Of a DNA stretch of 32,806 nucleotides, positions 23,551 to 31,258 are shown one piece after another. The stretch spans positions 1 through 32,806 of the forward strand of contig JAQGHQ010000504.1 in NCBI GenBank assembly GCA_028288765.1. Reading direction: 5' to 3'. The stretch comes from Gemmataceae bacterium. Lineage in GTDB: Bacteria; Planctomycetota; Planctomycetia; Gemmatales; Gemmataceae. The stretch's first letter is position 1. The number at the start of each line of letters is the position of its first letter. The notes beneath the pieces were generated by a model that had not been told where the DNA came from, ran no database searches, and saw nothing but the letters and a program-made list of their open reading frames with translations. The position numbers were made by a program, and so were the translations under genes.

Positions 23551-24144
23551 TCACTTGTACGGGTTGACCGCCGCCGCCAGGAGGCTATTCAGGTTGGCGC
23601 TACCCCCCGCCTGGTAGTTGGCCTTGAGCTCGGAACACCGGTTGACAAAATTCCCGGCATCGGCCTGGACGATCGGGGACGGGCCGTCGCCCGACACCTG
23701 GACGACCGTGTTCAGCCAGGCGACCCCGCCCCTCGCCCCGTCGGTGAAGGACCCGGTGGCGGACAGGAGCCAGTTCTGGAACTGCTGGGCCCGGGTCACG
23801 ACCGCGGTGACGACGGCCCCGGTCATGCCCGGCCGGGTGGGGTCGACCGCCGTGTACCCGCCGTTGTCGAATACCGGGCTCGCGTCGTTCGGGAACAAGC
23901 CCGCGGCGATGGCGAACCAGACCTTCTCGGTCCAGAACGCGAGGTCGAAGGCCGCGGCCACGTAGTCCGCCGCATCCCGGATCTGGGCCTGCATCTGGTC
24001 GAGGGCGGGCTGGCCGGCGCCGAGGGCGGTCCACCGGTCCCCGACCGCGACACACCGTGTGTACGCCTGGCACATGCCGTCGGCGGACCCCCGGACGCGG
24101 ACGTTGGCGAACCGGATCGCGGTCGGGCTGGTGATGTTGGCCAC
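23551..24144 (-). CDS. helical protein of the tail cluster
   Basis: A 197-residue protein starting with GTG at 24144 (GGGAGG eight bases upstream). It is mostly alpha-helical: QPALDQMQAQIRDAADYVAA, FDLAFWTEKVWFAIAAGLFP, VTAVVTRAQQFQNWLLSATG, and NFVNRCSELKANYQAGGSAN. A hydrophobic segment lies in the middle, but no signal peptide is seen. No family recognised. It sits between the methyltransferase gene and the beta-helix gene (10 bases before the latter), so it may be structural. Confidence 0.65.
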   Translation of the reverse strand: MANITSPTAIRFANVRVRGSADGMCQAYTRCVAVGDRWTALGAGQPALDQMQAQIRDAADYVAAAFDLAFWTEKVWFAIAAGLFPNDASPVFDNGGYTAVDPTRPGMTGAVVTAVVTRAQQFQNWLLSATGSFTDGARGGVAWLNTVVQVSGDGPSPIVQADAGNFVNRCSELKANYQAGGSANLNSLLAAAVNPYK

Positions 24145-24231
24145 GGGCGGGCCCTCCCAGGGGAGCGGGTCAGTCCGGATTGTGGCCGCGGGGGTTGCCT
24201 GCCCGGTTCGGGAGGGGAGCCGGCGAGGAGA

Positions 24232-24732
24232 TCACGCCAGTTTCACGGCCAGGCAGTACAGGTCGCCCCGGTCGGAATGGACTTCGAGGACGGCCGGGAA
24301 CAGTCCCCGGAGCCAGACCCGGAGGACCGCCGGGTCGATGTTTTGATACCACTCGCCCTCCCGGAGTTGGCCGCCATCGACCGCCGAATGTGGATGCCGG
24401 CCGGCGGTGGCCGCGGTAATCAACAGCACCCCGCCCGGGAGTAGGATTTCGGCCGCGGTCCGACACACCCGACCGCCGTCCCGCGTGTGCTCCAGCATCT
24501 CGGTGCAGAGCACGGCGTCGAACCGCCCGCCCGCGGCCGGCCGCCAGGTCTCGGCGTCGGCCACCACGTCCACGCCCGGCCCCTCGACCGCGTCGACCCC
24601 GACGTACGTGAGGGCCGGGAACAGCGACCGGGGGGTGCCGTTCACGTCCCGGCTACCCATCTCACACACGGCCGTTCGCGGGGGCAGAAGGGCCGCCATC
24701 CGGGCGAGCCACTGGTAGGCGTCGGCGTGCAT
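24232..24732 (-). CDS. SAM-dependent class I methyltransferase
   Basis: A 166-residue protein with Methyltransf_11-type motifs: motif I AVCEMGSRDVNG (21-32, GxG variant MGSRDVNG), acidic loop YVGVDAVEGPGVDVV (43-57), motif post-I FDAVLCTEMLEHTRD (71-85) and ILLPGGVLLITA (96-107). No membrane or signal sequence. Its ATG overlaps the dioxygenase stop as TGATG, so the two are coupled. In this cluster it probably methylates a sugar or protein made by the neighbouring glycosyltransferases (inference). Confidence 0.85.
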   Translation of the reverse strand: MHADAYQWLARMAALLPPRTAVCEMGSRDVNGTPRSLFPALTYVGVDAVEGPGVDVVADAETWRPAAGGRFDAVLCTEMLEHTRDGGRVCRTAAEILLPGGVLLITAATAGRHPHSAVDGGQLREGEWYQNIDPAVLRVWLRGLFPAVLEVHSDRGDLYCLAVKLA

Positions 24733-25367
24733 CAGGACCTCTTGGGCATGAATAAGGCCCGGCGGCGGGTGTTCTGGGTTCCGGCGGGGGACAGGTAGTA
24801 CACCGCCGCCGTCACCCGCTCGGCCGGGCCGGTCACCGGCTCGACCCCGTGGTAGCTCAGGTCACCCACCTCGAAGGCGGCCAGCCGACCCGGGACCGGC
24901 TCGATCCGCTTCACCGCCTGCCCCATTGGGTCGCAGAGCACGAGCGCGCCGCCCCACGCCGGTTCCCATTCGGGGTGAAGGAAGGCGATCAGGTTCAGCG
25001 CCCGCCGCCGGCCCGGGACCAGGGGGTGCCGGTCGTAATCCAGGTGGACCGCGAGTACGCCGCCCGGTTCGGTGACGTGGAGGCCGCCGCCGTGCAGGGC
25101 GGGGTCGTCCTCCACCGTGTACCCCAATCGGGCCGACCAGCCCGACACCGACGCCCGGGACCGGAGGGCGGCGATCGTCCCGGCGATCCCGCCGTGCAGC
25201 CGGTCGAGATGACGGGTCGTGCGCTTGCCGGCTTCGAGGTCATTCGCGTACCGGGCTTCCCAGACGGCGGAGTCGGCGGGCGGGATCGCGTCGGCCGGCA
25301 CGGGCAGGACGGCCCCGTCGATGACCCACCACCGGACCGGCTCGGTCCCGCAGCTGAAGTTTTTCAT
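24732..25367 (-). CDS. 2OG-Fe(II) dioxygenase
   Basis: A 211-residue protein with the facial triad of prolyl-4-hydroxylase-like oxygenases: His108 and Asp110 in AVHLDYDRH, and His173 in SYHGVEPV. A 2-oxoglutarate-binding Arg184 lies in ERVTAAVYYLSP. RALNLIAFLHPEW and WGGALVLCDP are the usual strands between. It hydroxylates a protein or small-molecule target using oxygen and 2-oxoglutarate in the cytoplasm. ATG overlaps the stop of the glycosyltransferase-methyltransferase gene as ATGA; it is coupled downstream to the methyltransferase. The gene context suggests that the target is a particle protein or its glycan, for instance hydroxylated before glycosylation, which is inference. Confidence 0.85.
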   Translation of the reverse strand: MKNFSCGTEPVRWWVIDGAVLPVPADAIPPADSAVWEARYANDLEAGKRTTRHLDRLHGGIAGTIAALRSRASVSGWSARLGYTVEDDPALHGGGLHVTEPGGVLAVHLDYDRHPLVPGRRRALNLIAFLHPEWEPAWGGALVLCDPMGQAVKRIEPVPGRLAAFEVGDLSYHGVEPVTGPAERVTAAVYYLSPAGTQNTRRRALFMPKRS

Positions 25368-26815
25368 CGGATCTCCAGTTCGGCCGCGGACCCGCACAGG
25401 AACCGGGCCCGGTAAAGGCGCCCGCCGAGGGCTTTCTTGATCGCCCGCCAGACCAGGTTGGTCTCCTCGCCCACCGTCCCGTCCGGCCGGAAGTAGGAGG
25501 GGTGAGATTCGTGGGTGTAGATCAGCCCGCCCGGGCTCAGCCAGGGGAGGACCCGGTCCAGGATCACGCGGACGCTCTCCCCCAAGTCGACGTCCATCCA
25601 CAGGACCGCCACCGGCTCGGCCCAGGTCGGTAGGGTCTCGGCGTACCACCCGGGCCGGGCCTGGGTGACCTCCGGCCGGCCAAAGCGTTGGAGGTTGGCC
25701 TGCCACCGGTCCTGGGTACAGGCGAACTGACCGCCGGCGTACCCGGGCTCGGCCGGGACGGGGAGGCCGGCGAACGAATCGGCCACCACCAACCGGCGGC
25801 CGTGTCTCGCGCAGGCGATCGACAGGCAGGCCGAACTGAACCCGGTCCAGGCCCCACATTCGAGGACCACGCCCGGCACCTTCGCCGCCGTCACCCGGGC
25901 GATCCCGTCGGCGATGTAAGCCATCTCCTCGTGCCCGGTGGCCCGGGGAATCCCGGCCGCGTCCCACTGCCCCTGGACGTCCCGGAGAGCGGGGTCCGGG
26001 CGGACCCACTGCCCGGCCGCGGCGATCCCGGCCGGGTCGCCGGGGAAGATCTGGTCGTAGTCGAACCCGGGGATGGCCGGATCGAACGTCCATACTCGCT
26101 CGTTCCAGAGGGTGGTGCTCTTGCCGATCCGGTCGTCGACGTGGTGCCACCCCTGCGAGCCCAGCCAGGTCTCGACGAACATCCGGTCTCGCCAGGAGTG
26201 GGCCCCGGCCCAGCGGAAGTCCGAGCGGCTCAGGCGGTACTGGTCGGGCGGGTCCAGCCCGGCCAGCCAGTCGCACCGGGCGGCCCAGAAGTTCCCGCAG
26301 AAGTGGGGGTAGTCGACCGACTCCTGCCAGGCGCACCCCAGAATATCGGCGACCGCCAGCCGGGCCCGGTTCTCCCGCCAGTCGGCGACCACGTACCGCT
26401 GCATGACCCGCCGCCACTGCCGCTTGTGCTCGTCGGCCCGGGCGCTTACTCCCTTGGTGTGGAAGTAGATCACCATCCCGCCGGGATTCGCCCGGGCCCA
26501 GGCGTGGGCCGCCTGGAGGGTGGGTTGCTCGTACCGCCCCGGGTCCGGGATCACATCCAGGATCTCGACCGAGACCCCGTAGTATTGGGCGATCTCCCGC
26601 ACCCGCCGGGCCTCGGTCTGGGTCCCCAGGACGGCCGATTGGACGGTGGTCAGGCCGACGTGGGCCAGGACGGCCAGCTGCTCGCCGACGATCGGCTCCC
26701 ATCCGGGCAGACAGGCGATGTGGTAGAAGACGGCGGCGGGGTCGGGCGGCCTGGGGTTCGCCCGCCGCTCCGCCATCCGGGCCTCGAACGCCTCCCGCGT
26801 GTGGTACTCGCTCAT
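25364..26815 (-). CDS. glycosyltransferase fused to TylF-like methyltransferase
   Basis: A 483-residue two-enzyme fusion. Residues 28-240 are a glycosyltransferase-like domain with VFYHIACLPGWEPIVGEQL, VIYFHTKGVSA and HFCGNFWAARCDWL. From memory this HTKG...GNFW pattern marks a glycosyltransferase family found in phage and giant-virus genomes. Residues about 290-483 are a TylF/macrocin-O-methyltransferase-like domain with VLECGAWTGFSSACLSIA (SAM site), VVADSFAGLPVP and LWMDVDLGESVRVILDRVLP, then GGLIYTHESHPSY. ATGA overlaps link it to both the GT25 gene upstream and the dioxygenase downstream. It would add and methylate a sugar in one protein. Domain recognition is good; donor and acceptor are unknown. 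Confidence 0.8.
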   Translation of the reverse strand: MSEYHTREAFEARMAERRANPRPPDPAAVFYHIACLPGWEPIVGEQLAVLAHVGLTTVQSAVLGTQTEARRVREIAQYYGVSVEILDVIPDPGRYEQPTLQAAHAWARANPGGMVIYFHTKGVSARADEHKRQWRRVMQRYVVADWRENRARLAVADILGCAWQESVDYPHFCGNFWAARCDWLAGLDPPDQYRLSRSDFRWAGAHSWRDRMFVETWLGSQGWHHVDDRIGKSTTLWNERVWTFDPAIPGFDYDQIFPGDPAGIAAAGQWVRPDPALRDVQGQWDAAGIPRATGHEEMAYIADGIARVTAAKVPGVVLECGAWTGFSSACLSIACARHGRRLVVADSFAGLPVPAEPGYAGGQFACTQDRWQANLQRFGRPEVTQARPGWYAETLPTWAEPVAVLWMDVDLGESVRVILDRVLPWLSPGGLIYTHESHPSYFRPDGTVGEETNLVWRAIKKALGGRLYRARFLCGSAAELEIR

Positions 26816-28122
26816 CCCGCCGTCTCCCGGAACCGCCGTACCGCGTCCTCGACGGTCTCCGCGGTCACCTCGACCACCTTCCGTTCGGCCGCGGCCGAGC
26901 GGACTTCCTCGGTCGCGATCTGGTCGTGCCACAGGCACACCAGCCCGCCGGGAATGACCTCCGCCTCCCGGCCGAGGGCCTCGACCCAGGCGGCGAGTTT
27001 CTCCGCCCGGCCCTGCTTCGCTGCCACGATCTGCCGGAGCCCGTTGTCGTGTCCGGTGACGTCGTCCCGCCAGTATCCCGAGTGCCAGCCGTGCCCCCGG
27101 AGGGCCTCCATCACCTCGCGGGAGGACCGGAGGACGACGACGTGGGTGCCGACAAAGTTGGACCGGAGCGCGGCCCCGACCGGGACCTGGGCGAGGCACG
27201 CTTCCACGGTGTCGCCCCGGATCTCGACCACCGGCCCGGCGTGCGCCGCCTTGACCGTCTCGGCCGTGACGTCCGGGTGCCAGACGCAAGCGATCAGGTT
27301 CTCTTCCTGCCACGCCTCCCAGACGATCGTCCCGAGCCACCGGCGGAGCGCCCCGACCTTGTCCCGGTGCTGGGCGACCGTGACGAGTCCCTTGTCATAG
27401 TCTGTCGTTGGGTCGCGATCGTACCCCATGTGCAACCCGCGGCCGCGGAGGGCGCGGGCCACGGCCGGCGGGGCGGTCAGGTGGACGACGGGCTGTTCGC
27501 CGGACGGGGTGGCCCAGAACTTCGTCGGGTTGTGTCGGCCGTTGATGTCCGACTGCCCCCGGGCCTGGCCGAAGATGAACGGGTCGGGGGCGTACACCTT
27601 CCAATTCCGCTGCCACGGCCCCATCTGGTGGTCGATGTGGACGTTGCACCCGTACCACAGGGTGAGCAGATCCCGCATCGCCGGGCCGCGGATCGCGTAG
27701 GCGTGTGTCCGCTGGCAGTTGGTGCAGCGGACCACTCCTTTTTCGACCGGGGCGCCCTGCTGCCCGATGTGCTGTCCGCCGAGCATGAGCTGATCCCAGT
27801 CGGCGGGGACGGCGGCGGCGAACGCGGCCAGGTGATCCCAGGCGTCGGGCTTCCAGGTGATATCGTCCTCGAGGACCAACAGGGTGCAGACGTCGTCCAT
27901 CACGGCCCGCTCGATGATGGAGATGTGTGACCGGCAGCACCCCCACGCGCCGCCCCCGGAGACGTAGTAGCGGGGAACGCCCACCTTATTCCCGTCGACG
28001 GCGTCGAACACGATGGGGTCTGGGAGTGCCCAGCCTTTCTCCTGCTGGCACAGGCGGAAGGCGGCCAACCGGTCCGGACGGCGCTTGAGATTGATCAGGA
28101 CGACGCGGTCGACGGGGAGCAT
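26812..28122 (-). CDS. GT25-like glycosyltransferase with duplicated C-terminal domain
   Basis: A 436-residue protein; ATG at 28122 is chosen for GGAGG ten bases upstream. The N-terminal 200 residues match glycosyltransferase family 25: VDRVVLINLKRRPDRLAAFR, GAWGCCRSHISIIERA, CTLLVLEDDITW (Asp-containing EDD) and HAYAIRGPAMRDLL, ending in IDHQMGPW. Unusually, residues 212-312 and 328-431 are tandem copies of a roughly 100-residue domain (ALRGRGLHMGYDRDPTTDYD against ALRGHGWHSGYWRDDVTGHD, then CVWHPDVTAETVKAA against CLWHDQIATEEVRSA). I recognise no family for this repeat; it may bind the acceptor. It is first of the coupled modifying-enzyme series. Confidence 0.85.
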   Translation of the reverse strand: MLPVDRVVLINLKRRPDRLAAFRLCQQEKGWALPDPIVFDAVDGNKVGVPRYYVSGGGAWGCCRSHISIIERAVMDDVCTLLVLEDDITWKPDAWDHLAAFAAAVPADWDQLMLGGQHIGQQGAPVEKGVVRCTNCQRTHAYAIRGPAMRDLLTLWYGCNVHIDHQMGPWQRNWKVYAPDPFIFGQARGQSDINGRHNPTKFWATPSGEQPVVHLTAPPAVARALRGRGLHMGYDRDPTTDYDKGLVTVAQHRDKVGALRRWLGTIVWEAWQEENLIACVWHPDVTAETVKAAHAGPVVEIRGDTVEACLAQVPVGAALRSNFVGTHVVVLRSSREVMEALRGHGWHSGYWRDDVTGHDNGLRQIVAAKQGRAEKLAAWVEALGREAEVIPGGLVCLWHDQIATEEVRSAAAERKVVEVTAETVEDAVRRFRETAG

Positions 28123-28158
28123 GAGTCGGCAACCTCCGGAACTTTTCAGGCCATCCCC

Positions 28159-28188
28159 TTGACAGGCAGACAAAACCGCAGGTATTCT
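28159..28188 (+). promoter_or_regulatory. sigma-70-type promoter candidate
   Basis: TTGACA at 28159-28164, 18-base spacer, TATTCT at 28183-28188. It points toward the small exported gene at 28318 and is divergent from the glycosyltransferase gene. Perfect -35, 4/6 -10. Confidence 0.45.
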
Positions 28189-28317
28189 CGTGGAGCCGAC
28201 TTACGTCCTAACCAATGGAAGACAGATGGCGCCCGAGCTGTCTCGCTCAGGTTGATTCTGTAAATCGATACCGGCGACCATCGAAGATCAGATTGCCCAT
28301 ACTCACGGATTCCTCAA

Positions 28318-28578
28318 ATGTATCGCCTAGTGATCTGTTCCGCGGTCGCGTTTCTCGCTGGGGGCGTTCTCGGGCGGCTGACCGCCCCCGACGACCAAAA
28401 CCTGGCCGGCTGTTCGCTCATTGCAATCATTCCGCCGGCCGAAACCACCCCCTCCGCTGACGATTACCACCGGTATGAGGCAGCCATCCGCGGCCCGGAT
28501 AACCAAACCCGACAGGTCCCGGTTGCCCCGGCCGTCGCCGAGATTCACGCTCGCGGTGCCAAGGCCGGCCCCCGCTGA
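28318..28578 (+). CDS. small exported or membrane-anchored protein
   Basis: An 86-residue protein opposite in direction to the tail operon. The N-terminus MYRLVICSAVAFLAGGVLG is a signal anchor; the rest is polar (RLTAPDDQNLAGCSL, SADDYHRYEAAIRGPDNQTR). A promoter-like pair lies 130 bases upstream, but no ribosome site is visible before ATG. It is the only plus-strand gene in the right half. Such a lone reversed gene in a prophage-like operon may be a moron-type cargo gene. Function unknown. Confidence 0.5.
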   Translation: MYRLVICSAVAFLAGGVLGRLTAPDDQNLAGCSLIAIIPPAETTPSADDYHRYEAAIRGPDNQTRQVPVAPAVAEIHARGAKAGPR

Positions 28579-28581
28579 GCG

Positions 28582-28914
28582 TCACAGCAGTTCCCGCCGG
28601 CCCGCCGGATTCCCCCGACACTCGCTGCATGCCGGGTACCGGCTCCCCTGTACAACACCCGTCGTACACCGGTCGAACTCCGCGTCGGGGTGGCCGCACA
28701 GCCGAACGTGCCTATACCCGCAACCGCACGGGGCGTTCTCAACGACCGGCCCCAAGTGCTCGCACTCCCAGGGCGGCACCGCCGCCGGTTGGGCTGGCCC
28801 GGCGCCCCTGTAGTACGCCGTGTATTCCGGGTCGTGACGAGCCAGCCAGCACACCCGGCACTGGTCGGTCGTATAAGGCGTCCCGGTCACCCGATCACAG
28901 TCGCACGGCCGCAT
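28582..28914 (-). CDS. Cys-rich zinc-knuckle-like small protein
   Basis: A 110-residue protein starting MRPCDCDRVTGTPYTTDQCR (ATG at 28914, GGAG close upstream). It has eleven or more cysteines in CxC, CxxC and CxCG patterns: CDC, CRVC, WECEHLG, CGCGYRHVRLCGHPDAEFDR and CSECRGN. The His/Cys spacing suggests two zinc sites. From memory, proteins with MRPCDC...CGCG...HPDAEYDRC appear in Gemmata-like genomes near similar glycosyltransferases. It is coupled to the polyserine gene upstream (7 bases). Function unknown. Confidence 0.65.
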   Translation of the reverse strand: MRPCDCDRVTGTPYTTDQCRVCWLARHDPEYTAYYRGAGPAQPAAVPPWECEHLGPVVENAPCGCGYRHVRLCGHPDAEFDRCTTGVVQGSRYPACSECRGNPAGRRELL

Positions 28915-28921
28915 GGGCTCC

Positions 28922-29371
28922 TCAGTTGGTGATGGTGACAGTACACGCCCCACCTTGGACATTGCAGATGAAGCATGAGTCGATTGCGTACACCAACTGG
29001 AACGGCGAAGCCGACGACGAGATCAAAACCGGGGTTGGAGGCGATCCGACACATGAGGATGTCACAAAGAGGAGTGTCCATACTCCGTTATTGCAACTCA
29101 AATTGGCCTGCTGTCCGAACGCCCCGCACGGGTTAATACCGCCGGTCGTCCACTGTCGCGGCGTCCCCGTCCCGTCCGTCATCGGCACCGAAAACGACCC
29201 GCACGCTCCACACGTCGTACACTTCACCGTCATGTGGAGCGTACTCGCGGCGTCCTGACAGCCAGGCGGCCGGCTGCTCGACGACGAACTCGACGAGCTG
29301 GACGAACTCGACGACGAGTGCGACCCGCAGCACGGGCAGTGAAGCTGAGTCTGCGTGGTCGTGGTCGGCAC
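28922..29371 (-). CDS. polyserine protein with CxxC clusters
   Basis: A 149-residue protein, GTG start at 29371 with TAGGAG upstream. N-terminal CPCCG, then a tract of about 15 serines (SHSSSS...SSRPPGC). A C-terminal beta domain follows with CTTCGACGSF, GGINPCGAFGQQANLSCNNG, and CFICNVQGGACTVTITN. The tract is encoded by mixed Ser codons rather than by one slipping triplet. It shares polyserine plus C-terminal Cys-rich beta pattern with the adjacent 293-residue protein and looks like a diverged shortened copy of its end. It is probably an exposed, possibly glycosylated, particle or surface component (Ser tracts are natural O-glycan sites; inference). Confidence 0.65.
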   Translation of the reverse strand: MPTTTTQTQLHCPCCGSHSSSSSSSSSSSSSSSRPPGCQDAASTLHMTVKCTTCGACGSFSVPMTDGTGTPRQWTTGGINPCGAFGQQANLSCNNGVWTLLFVTSSCVGSPPTPVLISSSASPFQLVYAIDSCFICNVQGGACTVTITN

Positions 29372-29380
29372 CGCCCGCTC

Positions 29381-30262
29381 CTACGTCAGCGTCAGGCAGA
29401 TCTGGCCGTTCTGGATCGTCGCACACAGTGTCTTGGTCGTCTTCGTCAGCGTGAAGTTGCACGTACTCGGGTCGAACGTGATCGCCACGTCGACCAGGAC
29501 CTGGACGCAGCACTGGCCGCCACTCTGGCTCTGACTGATGCTCTGACTATGACTCTGGCTGATGCTCTGGCTTGAGCTCGATGAGCTTGACGAACTCGAC
29601 GAACCGGAGGGGTTCGACGAACTCGACGAACTCGACGAACCGGAACTCGAACTGGACGATGACAGGTTCCCGCAGCAGTGGATGAAGATCCACCCCGGGC
29701 CGTCCGGGCTCGGTTCCATCCAGCCGAGCGTGCCCGGTAACAGGTCGGTCTCGCCCACGTAGGAGAACGCCTGTTTGCCGGACAGACCCGGGACCGCGTC
29801 GACGTACCCGGGGACGGTGGTGTCGAGCTTCTCCCGCTTCCAAGAGTACCCCTGCTTGGCGTCGTAGAACGACGTCAGCACCGCCTCGAACCCCCGCACC
29901 CCGGCCCGGACCGCGTTCACCAGCCCCAGCCCGGCCCCGCCCAGCACCCGGAACCCGTGCTGGCTCTTCTTTGCCAGCCAAGTGCCGGCTTTGGCCCCCC
30001 AGCTGTCCCCCGCCGCTGGCGTGCCGTCTACCGGGTCGTACGCAACGATCGCCCGCCGGTCGAAGGAGCCCTGCCCCGTCCCGTTCGCCGGGATCAGCGC
30101 GAACCCGTTCACACACACAGACGCGTCGTCGTTCGTGTCAGGCTTGGCAACCGAGAGCGCCCCGGTGCCGGGGTCGACCCCGGTCACCTTCATCAGCCCG
30201 CCGGCCGGGATGACCTCGCCCGTCGTGTTGAGTACCGGTACCCAGTCGGTCGGGGCAGCCAC
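29381..30262 (-). CDS. tail/decoration-like protein with polyserine/SQ linker
   Basis: A 293-residue protein, GTG start at 30262. Residues 1-195 form a beta-rich domain with VPVLNTTGEVIPAGGLMKVT and GDSWGAKAGTWLAKKSQHGF, similar in style to phage decoration proteins. Residues about 200-248 are a low-complexity linker of serines with G, N and P, then SQSISQSHSQSISQSQ. The last 45 residues, GGQCCVQVLVDVAITFDPST and CNFTLTKTTKTLCATI, form a Cys-containing beta hairpin. The GTG follows the stop of the upstream gene by one base. A fibrous or surface role is likely; with glycosyltransferases just downstream, the Ser linker is a plausible glycan acceptor (inference). Confidence 0.65.
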   Translation of the reverse strand: MAAPTDWVPVLNTTGEVIPAGGLMKVTGVDPGTGALSVAKPDTNDDASVCVNGFALIPANGTGQGSFDRRAIVAYDPVDGTPAAGDSWGAKAGTWLAKKSQHGFRVLGGAGLGLVNAVRAGVRGFEAVLTSFYDAKQGYSWKREKLDTTVPGYVDAVPGLSGKQAFSYVGETDLLPGTLGWMEPSPDGPGWIFIHCCGNLSSSSSSSGSSSSSSSSNPSGSSSSSSSSSSSQSISQSHSQSISQSQSGGQCCVQVLVDVAITFDPSTCNFTLTKTTKTLCATIQNGQICLTLT

Positions 30263-30265
30263 GGC

Positions 30266-30676
30266 TCACCTTCTACTGGGGAACGACGCGACGAGCCCGG
30301 CGACGGCCGCCGTGAGTCTCTCAAGAGGTTGTCGCTCGGCCACCGCCTCGACGTCGCGGATCAGGACCGCCGCCCAGCGGACCAGGGGGTCGTCCGGGAA
30401 ACTCCCCACCGCCCGACACTCCCGGTAGAACTGCCACGCTGCCCGGTTCTGCGGGGTCAGGTCTTCGGCCAGCTTGCGGAGGTCCTGCCAGGGCAACCCC
30501 TGCTGCCGGGCCGCGGCCGGCACCTTCGCACACTTGCCGCACGGGGTCGGAGTCCCGGCCGGTCGTAAGACCGGTAAGCCCGCCCGCCGCGTGACCGCCC
30601 CGTCGTCGCGGAACAGGTACGTCTCACACACTCCGCACGGCCGGTCCCACTCGGGGTGAAGGAGGGCGACCCTCAC
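30266..30676 (-). CDS. zinc-ribbon protein of the tail operon
   Basis: A 136-residue protein read from GTG at 30676. CGVC (14-17) and CGKC (46-49) form a probable zinc ribbon with the segment between. The rest is helical: LPWQDLRKLAEDLTPQNRAA, WQFYRECRAVGSFPDDPLV and AVAERQPLERLTAAVAGLVA. It starts eight bases after the stop of the chaperone-like gene. In long-tailed phages this position often holds a second tail-assembly chaperone; whether a frameshift joins the two could not be judged here. Function unknown. Confidence 0.6.
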   Translation of the reverse strand: MRVALLHPEWDRPCGVCETYLFRDDGAVTRRAGLPVLRPAGTPTPCGKCAKVPAAARQQGLPWQDLRKLAEDLTPQNRAAWQFYRECRAVGSFPDDPLVRWAAVLIRDVEAVAERQPLERLTAAVAGLVASFPSRR

Positions 30677-30681
30677 CCCGC

Positions 30682-31041
30682 TCAGGAGTTTCCCGCCGCT
30701 TTCTCCTGCTCCGGCCCGGCCCACGACACCACCCGCTCGAGAATCTGGTTCAGGATCGGCTCGGGCACCTTGCGGACCGTCTCGGGGGTGATCGGGGCGG
30801 TCGTCCCGGGCGCGACCTCGACGTCCCACGAGACGAGGTGGCCGGCGACCAGCTTCGCCGTCGCGTCGACCTCGGCCTTCCCACTCCCGGCCATCCGCGA
30901 GGCGTACCGCCACTCGGCCAGCGCGTCCGGCAGGGCCGGCCGGTATCGGTAGGTGACCACCGGGAAACCCCTCGCCCCACCGAACTCGGGGAGGGTGGCG
31001 GCGTCGAGCGTGTATCCGTCGTTGAGAGAGAGGCGGGCCAT
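30682..31041 (-). CDS. tail assembly chaperone-like protein
   Basis: A 119-residue protein starting MARLSLNDGYTLDAATLPEF; GAGAGGAC lies seven bases before ATG. It has the small helical-plus-beta build of proteins encoded directly after the tail tube in siphoviruses: PALPDALAEWRYASRMAGSG and TPETVRKVPEPILNQILERV. The place after the tail tube gene and before the other tail genes supports a chaperone or tape-measure-helper role. Sequence alone is not diagnostic. Confidence 0.55.
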   Translation of the reverse strand: MARLSLNDGYTLDAATLPEFGGARGFPVVTYRYRPALPDALAEWRYASRMAGSGKAEVDATAKLVAGHLVSWDVEVAPGTTAPITPETVRKVPEPILNQILERVVSWAGPEQEKAAGNS

Positions 31042-31065
31042 CGTCTGAGTCCTCTCGGTTAAGAA

Positions 31066-31258
31066 AAGAATTCACCACAAAGGCACAAAGAGAAGAATTC
31101 ACCACAAAGGCACAAAGATCACACAGAGAGCACGAAGGATACAAATCAATTTTGACTTTCTGAATTCTGCCTCCTGCCTTCTTTGTGATCCTTTGTGTTC
31201 CCTTCGTGCCTTTGTGGTAAATCTTCGGCCTTCGTGCCTTTGTGGTGAATTCCGATTA
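31066..31258. repeat. intergenic CACAAAGGCACAAAG inverted repeat
   Basis: GAATTCACCACAAAGGCACA occurs near 31070 and again near 31096, and the inverse TTCGTGCCTTTGTGGT occurs at about 31204 and 31230, ending GTGAATTC. It forms a long stem around AT-rich sequence between the tail tube and chaperone genes. From memory such ACCACAAAGGCAC repeats are widespread intergenic elements in planctomycetes and some other phyla. Reading it on the minus strand gives a spurious peptide with LCAFVVNS repeats. It may act as an attenuator or be a MITE-like insertion. Confidence 0.75.

Noticed and set aside
26816..27340. N-terminal extension of the glycosyltransferase-methyltransferase protein to 27340
   Set aside because: That part is an out-of-frame reading of the GT25 gene; the ATG at 26815 overlaps the GT25 stop as ATGA and begins protein-like sequence.
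29279..29650. CRISPR-like GACGAACTCGACGA repeats on the plus strand
   Set aside because: They are the complement of serine codon runs in two polyserine genes; there are no unique spacers of constant length.
31066..31144. N-terminal peptide with LCAFVVNS repeats leading into the zinc-ribbon gene
   Set aside because: It is a translation of the intergenic repeat, in the wrong place for the tail gene, whose start is the GTG at 30676.
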